A DNA stretch of 64,000 bases from Pseudomonas kribbensis. GTDB taxonomy: Bacteria; Pseudomonadota; Gammaproteobacteria; Pseudomonadales; Pseudomonadaceae. The notes beneath the pieces were generated by a model that saw nothing but the letters and a program-made list of their open reading frames with translations, made no database searches and had not been told where the DNA came from. Shown piece after piece: positions 30,965-38,893 of the stretch. The first letter of the stretch is position 1, and each line of letters starts with the position of its first letter. A program made the translations under genes and the position numbers. The stretch lies in the NCBI RefSeq assembly GCF_003352185.1, contig NZ_CP029608.1:5064501-5128500 (forward strand). The letters are read 5' to 3'.

Positions 30965-31471
30965 CTATTCGCCGGGCGCTCTGGCGTTGAACAGCAGCAT
31001 GACGCTGCCGGCGTAATCGCCCGGCCGGTAACCGCCGGGAGGTTTCACTGGCTGGATTTCAAGCAGCACACGACTACCTGCGGCCGCGTCGGCACGGGAC
31101 ACCACTTCCCTGGGCTGGATGTCCGGGCTCAACTCCACACCGTTGAAACTGACCCGCAGCGGGATGTCTTCACCGGACCTGCCATTGGACAGATAAGGCT
31201 CACCGTCGAGGCGAGCCTCGATGGCGCTGGTGTCATGCCGCACATCGAAGTGCTTGCGCAGCCCACCCATGGTCGCGTTCGCGACACTCCAGGACAGTTG
31301 TTGTGGCCGGTGAATCCAGTCCGACTCGGTGGGGACGATGTAGAACGGCCGCTTCGGCACCGATACGAATACCTCGAAGGTGCGCTCCTCGCGAGCCGCC
31401 CACGCCCCGTGACTCATTGCCCCGGCCACGGCCAGCAACGCGCCGGCAACCCAATGCTTGTTCATGTTCAA
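30965..31471 (-). CDS. CS1-type fimbrial pilin-like subunit (copy 2)
   Basis: 168 residues (an ATG two codons later is an alternative start). Signal peptide to about residue 25 (MSHGAWA, then AR). It shares WIHRPQQLSW, FDVRHDTSAIEARLD and the C-terminal FNARAPG with copy 3, showing recent duplication. It lies between tip-protein copies 1 and 2, 26 bp after copy 1. Predicted periplasmic subunit assembled by the usher; major or minor status is unknown. Confidence 0.83.
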   Translation of the reverse strand: MNMNKHWVAGALLAVAGAMSHGAWAAREERTFEVFVSVPKRPFYIVPTESDWIHRPQQLSWSVANATMGGLRKHFDVRHDTSAIEARLDGEPYLSNGRSGEDIPLRVSFNGVELSPDIQPREVVSRADAAAGSRVLLEIQPVKPPGGYRPGDYAGSVMLLFNARAPGE

Positions 31472-31497
31472 TCCCTGTTCCCGCTCGCAGAGGAAGG

Positions 31498-32718
31498 TCA
31501 GACTTCGGAATCCCAGATCACGGTGAAATTGCCTTTGAAAGGACGTTCTCCATAGCTGTCGATCACAAATTTGGTGTGCTGTGCGTTCATGTTGAAATGC
31601 AGGGTTCCCGGCTTGCGATCGACATAGGTGCCGACGTGGATCACACCGGTCGGCACATGGGTCACCGGCAGGTTCCTGACCGGCCGTCCACTACTGTCGG
31701 TCATCCCGTCGGGCAAGCTGACGGACACTGTGACTTCGGCCTTGTAGGTGGTGGGAGGTTGACGATCGGAGACTGCACAACCGTTGTTCAACCGGTCTTC
31801 ACATTCCAGCTTCATGGTGAATCTCGACGAAGCCGAGATATGGAACATTTGATCGCGGAACAGCCGCACCGGATGTCGCCCCTGATCCAGCCAGCTCTGC
31901 CAGCCGCCCGGCGGCTCAAGCACGACCTTATCGCCGCCCGGCGGAATATCCACCTTCAGCACATGCTGCACGTCCAGCACAAAATCCAGGGTCAGGTTGT
32001 TGTCATTCGGGACCATCATCGGCCCCATCTGGAAGTCGCCGCCGGGGCCAATGGTGTAGGTGTGTGAGCCGCCATACAGTCCGGATGACATGCCCAGCGG
32101 ATTGGGAGTACGCAGTTCGTAGGCAAAATCGAGGGTGTCGAATGACATCGACGGTATCCGGTAAGCGGCGACTTTGCTGCAAGCCGCTTCGACGGGGGCT
32201 TTCCAGAAAAACCGATAGGTATCGGGGGAATACCATCCCACTCCGCTGTACTGGCAAGGTGACGGTGCATAGACCCAACTGCTGCTGGTCCAGAGTTTCT
32301 GATGCCCTTCGAGAATGTCCGAGACCCCCACCAGGTTCGCTGCAGAGTCGCTCAGGATAAATCTCGAACCAATGCCGATGATTCGCACTTCGACAGTTTC
32401 GGACTCGCCGGTTTCCCGATGAGTGACGGTCAGTTGCCGCCAGTTGGCGGGCACCTTCAGATCCATGGCATCGCCGGGATTGATTGCGCGGGTGGACTCG
32501 AAACGCACCGGCAATTGAATGCTGAACATATTGTTGTCCGTGCACTGAGCCGGATCGAGGGTGCAATAACCACTGTTCGGCGTCTTGTTGACGAACACAT
32601 TCTTGTTCGGCTGCGAGGAATCCGGCTGGAACAGCGCGCGGATTTCCTGATTGACGGCCTCGGCCGACGGCAGGCACAAAGCCGCCAGCAGGCCCAGACA
32701 GTACGAAGTCTTTTTCAT
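31498..32718 (-). CDS. CblD/CfaE-like fimbrial tip protein (first copy)
   Basis: 406 residues from the ATG at 32718, four bases after the usher stop; a frame extended to 32787 would overlap the usher and is rejected. Signal peptide 1 to about 21 (CLPSAEA), then VNQEIRALFQPDS. It keeps the family landmarks (GYCTLDPAQC, LDVQHVLKVDIPPGGDKVV, C-terminal TVIWDSEV). The order pilin-usher-tip protein at this end is like the core of a standard alpha-fimbrial operon, so this is likely the original tip protein and the others are added copies. Confidence 0.86.
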   Translation of the reverse strand: MKKTSYCLGLLAALCLPSAEAVNQEIRALFQPDSSQPNKNVFVNKTPNSGYCTLDPAQCTDNNMFSIQLPVRFESTRAINPGDAMDLKVPANWRQLTVTHRETGESETVEVRIIGIGSRFILSDSAANLVGVSDILEGHQKLWTSSSWVYAPSPCQYSGVGWYSPDTYRFFWKAPVEAACSKVAAYRIPSMSFDTLDFAYELRTPNPLGMSSGLYGGSHTYTIGPGGDFQMGPMMVPNDNNLTLDFVLDVQHVLKVDIPPGGDKVVLEPPGGWQSWLDQGRHPVRLFRDQMFHISASSRFTMKLECEDRLNNGCAVSDRQPPTTYKAEVTVSVSLPDGMTDSSGRPVRNLPVTHVPTGVIHVGTYVDRKPGTLHFNMNAQHTKFVIDSYGERPFKGNFTVIWDSEV

Positions 32719-32722
32719 GGTC

Positions 32723-35245
32723 TCAACCCGCCTTCTGTTCGGTGGATGCGAGATCGGCCAGGGTGTCCGGCGTGCAGCGCAGGTCACCGATCATCAGCAC
32801 ATTGTTTTCGCTGCGATGCTCTTTCTCGTTGAGGCGGAACTGACACAGCAGGCTGTTCTCCCGACGCACCTCAAGGGTCGGCGAGCCGGCGTTCATTTCC
32901 ATCGAGAAAAACCCGTCGACCTCCGTGACCCCGCGACTGGCGTGGTTGATCACGTGATGGCCCCTGAGCGGCCGGCCCTGTGCATCCACCAGACGGCCGA
33001 GCACAGTGAGAGTCTTCATCACCCGGATGTGCCGGTAGTCCACGCCGCCCTTGTTCAGGTGATAGCGGGTACGGGCAGGAGCGATGGTCGCAGCGGGCAC
33101 ATGGTTGCCCTCGAAGTCGAAGCTCACGGAGCTGTTCTGGTACGCAGTCAGCGGGATGAAATTGCGCCCCGGCTTCAAGGCCGCACCGCCGCCACTGAGA
33201 TCGTCCGCACGCAGGGCGATGCCGTCGATGTCCGACTCCACGTCAACGATCATGCCGGCACCGCGCATCTCGTATTCGCTGGTCATCAGCATCTTTTCTC
33301 CGCCCATCACCAGGGTGCTGTCGAGGTTGAGGCCGCCGGTCAGCTTGTTGTTATAGGACGAACGCTGGACGAACCCGTCGCCATTGACCGCGTCGGTGCG
33401 GAAATTGGCCAGGCTCGACAGGCCCATCCCATAGGTGTCGGTCAATGCCGTCACCGAAACGTTTTGCAGCACGTGATCCTTGAAGTCCTTGCGCCAGCCC
33501 AGCGAGGCGTTGTTGTCGCGGCCGCCATCGCGATCGGTGCGCGAACCGATGCTGCCGGTGAGTTGCTGACCCGGCCCGCCGATGGCCAGGTTCAGGCTCA
33601 GATCGACGCCACGGCTGCGATCATCTCCACTGCTGAAACTGCCCGGCCGGTCGAACAGCGACAGGCGCCAGTTGGCGTCGTTACCGAACAGCACCGCCCG
33701 CCGGTTCCAGCCCAGATCCACGCCGACGCCTTCGACATTGCCCTCACTGTGGGCGACCCGCGCATTGAAAGAGTTGCGTTGATCGAGGCGATGGTTGATC
33801 GCCAGCGAAGAGTTGCTGGTCTGGCCGACGAACACATTGCGTTGGCGCACCCGCGTACCGTCGGGCAGGGTGTCGTATTGATAGGTGGTGTCCAGCCAAC
33901 TGCGGTTATGGCTGAGGATCAGGCTGCCGGCGCCGTAGTTGTAGAGGCTTTGCAGATCCAGGCCCGTGCCGTAATCCCGGGTCTGGTAGACGTTGGCATA
34001 CAGACTGAGATGGTTGGCCAGGGTCCAGTCGATGGACGTGCCGTACTGCAGTTTTTCCCGGATCTGGCGTGCCGACAGCCCGAGAATCACCCGCGGATGC
34101 GCCAGGTAGTTGATCGACGCGCCTGCCGTGGGACTGCCGCTGGCCTGTTGATCCCAGTTGCTGAGCAGCTTGCTCTCTTCGCCGGCGAACAGGTTGTAGC
34201 GCCAGCGCTCGTCGAGGTTGCGCCAGTTGTTCGGCTTGTAGACCAGCTCCTGGGTGGTGGAGGTGATCTGTCCGTCTTCGATCAGCCGCACTTCCACTTC
34301 ATAGATACCGCCGGGCAGCGGCCGGGTATCCAGGGTCTGCAACCCGGCGGGCACCGACTGGGTATTGATCAGCAGGCCGTCGCGATAGATCTCCACCGAC
34401 CCCTGACGGTTGGCGGTGACATAAATCGGGTAGACGCTGGGCATCGCATTGTTGATGGCCAGACTGTCGGAGCTGCCGTACATCACACCGACCGCCGTAT
34501 CGGGGCTGGTGCCGAACGTTCGCGGCTGACGGGTCAGGCCTTCGGAATTGGGGGTGAAATAACCCAGGCGAAAGAAGCTGCCTTGCAGCTCGCGCTGGGT
34601 GTAAAGCTCGTGCACGGCGTGGTACAGCTTGTCGTCGGGGCCGCCCATGCGTGCCAGTTGCATGTTGAACGTCTGGCTCCAGTTGCCCAGGCTGCCACTG
34701 GCCTCCAGGCCATAGCGCCCGCCCAGATCCTGATCCTGACCACCATTGAGGTTGAGCTGGTTGCGCACCATCAGGCCGCTACTGCCTTCCAGTGGCTGAT
34801 CGTGAAAACGCTTGGCCTCGAGATCGCGCTCGGCATGGCGGGTGAGGATCGAGACCAGGGAGCTTTCCAGGTTGTAATGCACTGCCAGCACGTCATTCGG
34901 GCACGTACCGCTGCAATCGCCCAAGGGCACGCCGGGCTTGAGATACGCCGCCCATTGTTCCCGCTCGGCAGGGCTGTAGCGGTTTTCGCTGGTATCGGTG
35001 AATTCGAGCAGGGTGATGCGGTCATCGCGCGACAGCACCACCAGAGCCTCGCCCAGTGGCTGCTGGTCTAGCTCGACCCGCACGGCCAGGGGCACGTCAA
35101 AGAAATGCTCCTCGAAATCCGCCGGCAAACCTTTGGCTTGCGCCAGCAGACTGCGGGGTGTCGAACCCGCGGAAACAGGGGCCGCCGTCGCACCGGCACA
35201 AAACAGCAGCGCAAGCGCGACCGCGATGGGTGTCATCGGGAACAT
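32723..35245 (-). CDS. Outer-membrane fimbrial usher (alternate chaperone-usher, CblC/TcfC type)
   Basis: 840 residues. Signal peptide 1 to about 22 (LLFCAGATAA). The central part is rich in alternating hydrophobic strands as expected for a 24-strand beta-barrel, with GLTRQPRTFGTSPDTAVG and an RPLPGGIYEVEVRL segment near the middle. The C-terminal part (GRLVDAQGRPLRGHHV, then GFFSMEMNAG and cysteines) resembles the C-terminal domain of CS1-type ushers. It forms the pore through which subunits are polymerised and secreted. It is the single usher of the locus, 103 bp downstream of the likely major pilin gene. Confidence 0.9.
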   Translation of the reverse strand: MFPMTPIAVALALLFCAGATAAPVSAGSTPRSLLAQAKGLPADFEEHFFDVPLAVRVELDQQPLGEALVVLSRDDRITLLEFTDTSENRYSPAEREQWAAYLKPGVPLGDCSGTCPNDVLAVHYNLESSLVSILTRHAERDLEAKRFHDQPLEGSSGLMVRNQLNLNGGQDQDLGGRYGLEASGSLGNWSQTFNMQLARMGGPDDKLYHAVHELYTQRELQGSFFRLGYFTPNSEGLTRQPRTFGTSPDTAVGVMYGSSDSLAINNAMPSVYPIYVTANRQGSVEIYRDGLLINTQSVPAGLQTLDTRPLPGGIYEVEVRLIEDGQITSTTQELVYKPNNWRNLDERWRYNLFAGEESKLLSNWDQQASGSPTAGASINYLAHPRVILGLSARQIREKLQYGTSIDWTLANHLSLYANVYQTRDYGTGLDLQSLYNYGAGSLILSHNRSWLDTTYQYDTLPDGTRVRQRNVFVGQTSNSSLAINHRLDQRNSFNARVAHSEGNVEGVGVDLGWNRRAVLFGNDANWRLSLFDRPGSFSSGDDRSRGVDLSLNLAIGGPGQQLTGSIGSRTDRDGGRDNNASLGWRKDFKDHVLQNVSVTALTDTYGMGLSSLANFRTDAVNGDGFVQRSSYNNKLTGGLNLDSTLVMGGEKMLMTSEYEMRGAGMIVDVESDIDGIALRADDLSGGGAALKPGRNFIPLTAYQNSSVSFDFEGNHVPAATIAPARTRYHLNKGGVDYRHIRVMKTLTVLGRLVDAQGRPLRGHHVINHASRGVTEVDGFFSMEMNAGSPTLEVRRENSLLCQFRLNEKEHRSENNVLMIGDLRCTPDTLADLASTEQKAG

Positions 35246-35348
35246 GAACTCTTACTCTGATTTCGAACAAGTTGAAGTCCGGCGGGACATTCGGGGAATG
35301 GTTGTCCCGCCGGGAAACGCTACCGGGCAGTCAGCGCGGATCGCCCGA

Positions 35349-35840
35349 TCAATGCGTGAGGACGGGTGGTACGGCGTCGAAGGTCATCGCGACAGTACCG
35401 GTGTAATCACCCGGGTTGAACGTGGTGCCCTTGGCGCTGATCTTCAGCGGTGCGCGATAGTTCACATCGGACTCGGACTCGCCCACGACCATTTGCGGAG
35501 TCTGGGTCAGCACCTTGTTGTTGAACGAAACTTCCAGCGGAATGGTGGCGCTTCCATAGATCAATTGCGGAACACTTTCCAGGCTGGCGTGAACCGAACC
35601 GTTGTTGTTGCGCACGTCAAAGAAGCCGTTGATCTCACGCATCTGGCCGGTGCTTGGCTGAAAGCTCATGTCCTGGTCCTTGTTGACCAGATCCGCATCG
35701 GTCGGCACCACGTAGAAACCATTGGTCGGCACATGGGCGATGAGGTTGATGGAGTGGCGCGCCTCACCGGCAGCGAAGGTCACGGAAGAGCCCAGTGCCA
35801 GGGCGGCGAGAGAAGCGGTGATTGCGATTTTCTTGAACAT
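35349..35840 (-). CDS. CS1-type fimbrial major subunit (first gene of the locus)
   Basis: 163 residues. Signal peptide 1 to about 24 (ALALGSSVTFA, then AG). The mature protein starts EARHSINLIAHVPTNGFYVVP and ends with the strand YTGTVAMTFDAVPPV, the pattern of CS1/CblA-type major pilins. It is more distant from copies 2-4 than these are from each other. As the promoter-proximal gene, with its own 103-bp gap before the usher, it is probably made in the greatest amount and forms the shaft. The upstream region is long and AT-rich. Confidence 0.87.
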   Translation of the reverse strand: MFKKIAITASLAALALGSSVTFAAGEARHSINLIAHVPTNGFYVVPTDADLVNKDQDMSFQPSTGQMREINGFFDVRNNNGSVHASLESVPQLIYGSATIPLEVSFNNKVLTQTPQMVVGESESDVNYRAPLKISAKGTTFNPGDYTGTVAMTFDAVPPVLTH

Positions 35841-36345
35841 CGATCAGTACCTGTTTTCTTTTTTAAGGAATCGAAACATTGAAATTCAGGTCACACCGGC
35901 CGATAAGGCCTGAAACACAGAAGTTCAACGCCGGGGCATGATCAACGCTTGCCAACAGGATGTAAGCAGGCAACTTCCCACGAACTTGTAGTTCAACAAC
36001 CTCGCAATTCGAAAGAAAAAACATCGAAAAACATGAATTTTAAAAAGTGACTGTAAGCAATACCTTACCCACAGCTTTAAAGAAAAAACGTTACAGCACT
36101 TTCAACAATACCAGCCGGCACTTTCTCTGCTTTTTAGAATATAAACTCGACTGTCAATAGAGTGATAGCTTTAACTTTATGGTTATTCTTTTCTGGATAA
36201 ATCAATCCTCCCTTTTCATGCCGCTGCCCTCCTTCCGCGCTCATTGACCACTCGTCAGCTGCCATTTCCTCTCGGGCAAAAAAGCCTTGCCCAGTCGTAA
36301 AGATATATCTTACGTTGTATCTAAACATGACGAGAGAAGACTGAA
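35841..36345. promoter_or_regulatory. AT-rich divergent control region between fimbriae and yqjI-like gene
   Basis: 505 bp without a gene. The part 36010-36200 is markedly AT-rich compared with the flanking genes, common for fimbrial promoters bound by silencers or IHF. A short inverted repeat GTAAG-CAATAC-CTTAC lies near 36052-36067. The right end holds the palindromic operator candidate described separately. Individual promoter boxes were not assigned. Confidence 0.55.
36300..36311. promoter_or_regulatory. Candidate operator of the YqjI-like PadR repressor
   Basis: A perfect 12-bp palindrome AAGATATATCTT stands 34 bases before the ATG of the PadR gene, followed by a further half site TATCT at 36318-36322. 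PadR regulators bind such dyads, and YqjI of E. coli represses itself and yqjH. The location fits autorepression of the two-gene operon; binding is inference. Confidence 0.6.
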
Positions 36346-36921
36346 ATGAGAGACCATCATTCCCCCCACCGCGACCACGGCGACAGTCGTGACGGCTTCG
36401 AAAAACGCCACGGCCGCGAGCGCGGCGGACGCGGCCCGCGGGTATTCGCCCCCGGCGATCTGAAATTGCTGCTGCTGGCATTGATCGCCGAGCAGCCATG
36501 CCACGGCTACGACCTGATCCGCCAGATCGAAACCATGTTCGACGGCGCCTACAGCCCCAGCCCCGGCGTGATCTACCCGACCCTGACGTTTCTCGAAGAA
36601 AGCGAAATGATCACCGGCGATGCCGAGGGCGGCAAAAAGCGTTACGCAATCACCGATGCCGGTCGCCAATCGCTGAGCGAACAGGCCGTGGCCCTCGACG
36701 GCGTGCGTATGCGTATCGACGTCAGCAAGCGCTCATTGCGCGGCCACGACCGGCCGCCGGAAATCCATGAAGCGGTGCACAACCTGCGTCATGCGCTGCA
36801 AATGCACCACGGGCGCTGGAGCCCGGAAGAAATCCTGCGGGTGCGCGACCTGCTCAACGACACCGCCAAAGCCATCGTCGACGGCCCCGCCGTTCAACCT
36901 GCTCCGGAGAAAGCCGAATGA
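36346..36921 (+). CDS. PadR-family repressor, YqjI-like (metal-responsive)
   Basis: 191 residues. The N-terminal tail is rich in histidine (H4, H5, H8, H11, H22) like the metal-binding tail of E. coli YqjI. The PadR winged helix follows (LLLLALIAEQPCHGYDLIRQ, SPGVIYPTLTFLEE, YAITDAGRQSL, about 40-115), then a helical dimerisation part. YqjI represses a ferric reductase gene and responds to nickel and iron. Here the downstream gene, overlapping by ATGA, encodes exactly that kind of reductase, which strongly supports the assignment. A palindrome just upstream may be its operator. Confidence 0.88.
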   Translation: MRDHHSPHRDHGDSRDGFEKRHGRERGGRGPRVFAPGDLKLLLLALIAEQPCHGYDLIRQIETMFDGAYSPSPGVIYPTLTFLEESEMITGDAEGGKKRYAITDAGRQSLSEQAVALDGVRMRIDVSKRSLRGHDRPPEIHEAVHNLRHALQMHHGRWSPEEILRVRDLLNDTAKAIVDGPAVQPAPEKAE

Positions 36922-37703
36922 CTGAAGTCCAGACCCAAGGCATCCACCGTGTGATGCATGAAATCAAACGCCGTCGCCTGGAAGTGTTGCGCGTGGTCGA
37001 CCTGACCCCGCGCATGCGCCGTATCACCCTCGGCGGGCCGGAACTGGCCGGGTTCATCAGCCTGGGCACTGACGACCACGTCAAACTGCTGTTCCCGCAG
37101 AACGCCGAGCAGACCGCCGCGCTGGAAACCCTGGTGCTCGGCGCCGGCAAAAGCGACGTGCCGATGCCCGAGATGCGCGACTACACACCGCGTCGTTATG
37201 ACCTCGACAAACTGGAGCTCGACATCGACTTCGTCCTGCACGGCGACGGCCCTGCCTCGACCTGGGCCGAACAGGCGAAACCGGGGCAGTTCCTGCACAT
37301 CGGCGGCCCGCGTGGCTCGATGATCGTGCCGGACATCTTCGACAGCTACCTGCTGATCGGCGACGAAACCGCCCTGCCCGCCATCGCCCGCCGCCTCGAA
37401 GGCCTGGCGGCCAATCGCAAGGCGCTGGTGGTGGTCGAAGTGGAAAACGGCAAGGAACAGCAGGCGCTGGAAAGCGCGGCGCAGGTCAACGTGATCTGGG
37501 TGTTGCGCGGTGCGAACAAGGACAGCCTGCTGACCACCGTGAAGCAGTTGCAGGTGCCCAAGGGCAATCTGTATGCGTGGGTGGCGACGGAAACGAAAGT
37601 CTCGCGGCAGATCCGCCGGGTGCTGCTCGATGAGCACGGGCTGGACGAGCAGTTCGTCAAAGCCGTCGGTTACTGGCGCGCAGAAGGCACCGAAGAGGAG
37701 TGA
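36918..37703 (+). CDS. Siderophore-interacting protein, YqjH-like NADPH ferric-chelate reductase
   Basis: 261 residues. The N-terminal FAD-binding domain has the family motif RDYTPRRYD (about 91-99) and the NAD(P)-binding domain continues with GDETALPAIARRLE (about 149-162). The C-terminal part (WVATETKVSRQIRRVLLDEHGL, then GYWRAEGTEEE) is diagnostic for siderophore-interacting proteins. It reduces ferric iron in siderophores in the cytoplasm, releasing ferrous iron. Translationally coupled to the PadR repressor by a 4-bp overlap. A GC-rich hairpin follows at 37712-37735. Confidence 0.92.
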   Translation: MTEVQTQGIHRVMHEIKRRRLEVLRVVDLTPRMRRITLGGPELAGFISLGTDDHVKLLFPQNAEQTAALETLVLGAGKSDVPMPEMRDYTPRRYDLDKLELDIDFVLHGDGPASTWAEQAKPGQFLHIGGPRGSMIVPDIFDSYLLIGDETALPAIARRLEGLAANRKALVVVEVENGKEQQALESAAQVNVIWVLRGANKDSLLTTVKQLQVPKGNLYAWVATETKVSRQIRRVLLDEHGLDEQFVKAVGYWRAEGTEEE

Positions 37704-37711
37704 ATTCGAGC

Positions 37712-37735
37712 GGCGGCGCTGCTAAAGGCGCCGCC
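37712..37735 (+). terminator. GC-rich hairpin after the yqjH-like gene
   Basis: An 8-bp stem GGCGGCGC/GCGCCGCC with an 8-base loop lies 9 bases after the stop and overlaps the last codons of the convergent Pr6Pr gene. It is followed by CCTT only, so it is a weak terminator candidate. Confidence 0.4.
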
Positions 37736-38360
37736 CCTTCCAGCGATCAATCCCGATCACCAGCAACGCAATCAGCACAAATCCCGCCAGAATCCCCCCG
37801 GCATTGACGAACACCTGTGGATAACCCAGCAGTGCCACGTCAATGAACGGATACGCGTAAGCCCCCAGCAGATGCCCGCGCAACAGCGCATAAGCGAAGT
37901 ACACCAGCGGATAGATCAGCCACAGCGGCAGATGCTTCAGACGCAAGCTGCCCTTCGGCACGCACACCCACCAATAGGCCAGGAATAGCAGCGGCATCAC
38001 GTCGTGGAGCAATTCGTCAGCGATAAACTGCCAACCCTGCGGATGCCACAGATGCCGCAGCAGAATGCTGTAGGCCAGGCCCACCACCGCAATACTGACG
38101 GCAATCCCGCTGCTGACCCAGGGTTGCAGAAACCAGCGGCGCGCAGCGGATTCGCGATCCGTCACCGCGCAGGTCAGCACCACCGCCACCAGGGTGTTGG
38201 TGATCACGGTGAAGTAACTGAAGAAACTCACCAGCCCGCCCAGCAGACTGGCGCCGACACTCAGGCGCGCAAAGAAAATCAGGTACAGCTGAATCGCCAG
38301 CCCGGCCCAGCCCAGCACCGCAGCCGAAGTGATCAGGCGTCGCCGCAGCACGGCGTTCAT
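37722..38360 (-). CDS. Pr6Pr-family integral membrane protein
   Basis: 212 residues with six predicted membrane helices. The signature FFSYFTVITNTLVAV (about 44-58) and the second half (LHDVMPLLFLAYWW, then YPLVYFAYALLRG and a YPFIDVALLGY stretch) match the Pr6Pr family of unknown function. A catalytic or transport role cannot be assigned. Its stop overlaps the hairpin of the convergent reductase gene, and the VF530 gene upstream on the same strand ends two bases after... that is, the two genes abut at 38361, suggesting one transcript. Confidence 0.82.
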   Translation of the reverse strand: MNAVLRRRLITSAAVLGWAGLAIQLYLIFFARLSVGASLLGGLVSFFSYFTVITNTLVAVVLTCAVTDRESAARRWFLQPWVSSGIAVSIAVVGLAYSILLRHLWHPQGWQFIADELLHDVMPLLFLAYWWVCVPKGSLRLKHLPLWLIYPLVYFAYALLRGHLLGAYAYPFIDVALLGYPQVFVNAGGILAGFVLIALLVIGIDRWKGRRL

Positions 38361-38361
38361 C

Positions 38362-38592
38362 TCAGAGCGGACGCTTGGTGCGCATCAGCTTCACGTATAG
38401 CCGCTCGACCTTTTCCCGCGCCCATGGCGTCTTGCGCAAAAAGGTCAGGCTCGACTTGATGGTCGGATCGCTCTTGAAGCAACGGATGTCGATGCGCTCG
38501 GCCAGGCCCGACCATTCGTAATGGGTCACCAGTGCATTGAGGATCTGTTCGAGAGTCACGCCGTGCAGCGGATCGGGGTTGTGGTCGTTCAT
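38362..38592 (-). CDS. VF530-family small protein
   Basis: 76 residues. It matches the short VF530 family, named after a Vibrio fischeri protein of solved structure, sometimes annotated as DNA-binding. Landmarks are [29 protein letters not shown] and [13 protein letters not shown]. Function is unknown. It sits directly before the Pr6Pr membrane gene with one base between them, so they are probably co-transcribed. Confidence 0.88.
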   Translation of the reverse strand: MNDHNPDPLHGVTLEQILNALVTHYEWSGLAERIDIRCFKSDPTIKSSLTFLRKTPWAREKVERLYVKLMRTKRPL

Positions 38593-38893
38593 GCCGGGCC
38601 TTTGGGCGAAGTGAAAATGCAGAAGCCGCGCACCTTAGCCGAGGGGCTGTGCCGGTGGAAGGCCTTCCTTCAAATGTAGGTGAACCGTGCAAGATCGCAG
38701 GCTCCGTCGACACCGGCAATGTGATCGATTGCCGCACTGTTACCGAATCCGAAAGGGTTCATGTCTGCAAAAGCACTTTGTGTTTTTGTAACAGGACATT
38801 ATCCTGCCGCCCTTCTGCTGAATCGCTTCACTGCCTGCGTCAAATCGTAGCGGTCAGCCCGTCCCCCAAAAAAGATCAAGAAAGACCTATTCA
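38593..38893. promoter_or_regulatory. 301-bp upstream region of oprB
   Basis: No gene seen. It must hold the oprB promoter and that of the divergent VF530 gene. A CAGGA-CATTA-TCCTG inverted repeat at 38792-38806 lies in an AT-richer patch and could be a regulator site. The last 30 bases before the ATG are purine-rich (AAAAAAG, AAGAAAG). Confidence 0.4.

Noticed and set aside
32651..35071. 806-codon open frame antisense to the usher
   Set aside because: Shadow of the usher gene; composition is unlike a folded protein and no family is recognisable.
38870..38893. Crc/Hfq-type A-rich motif before oprB
   Set aside because: The purine-rich run resembles but does not match AAnAAnAA, so catabolite control at this site is not claimed.
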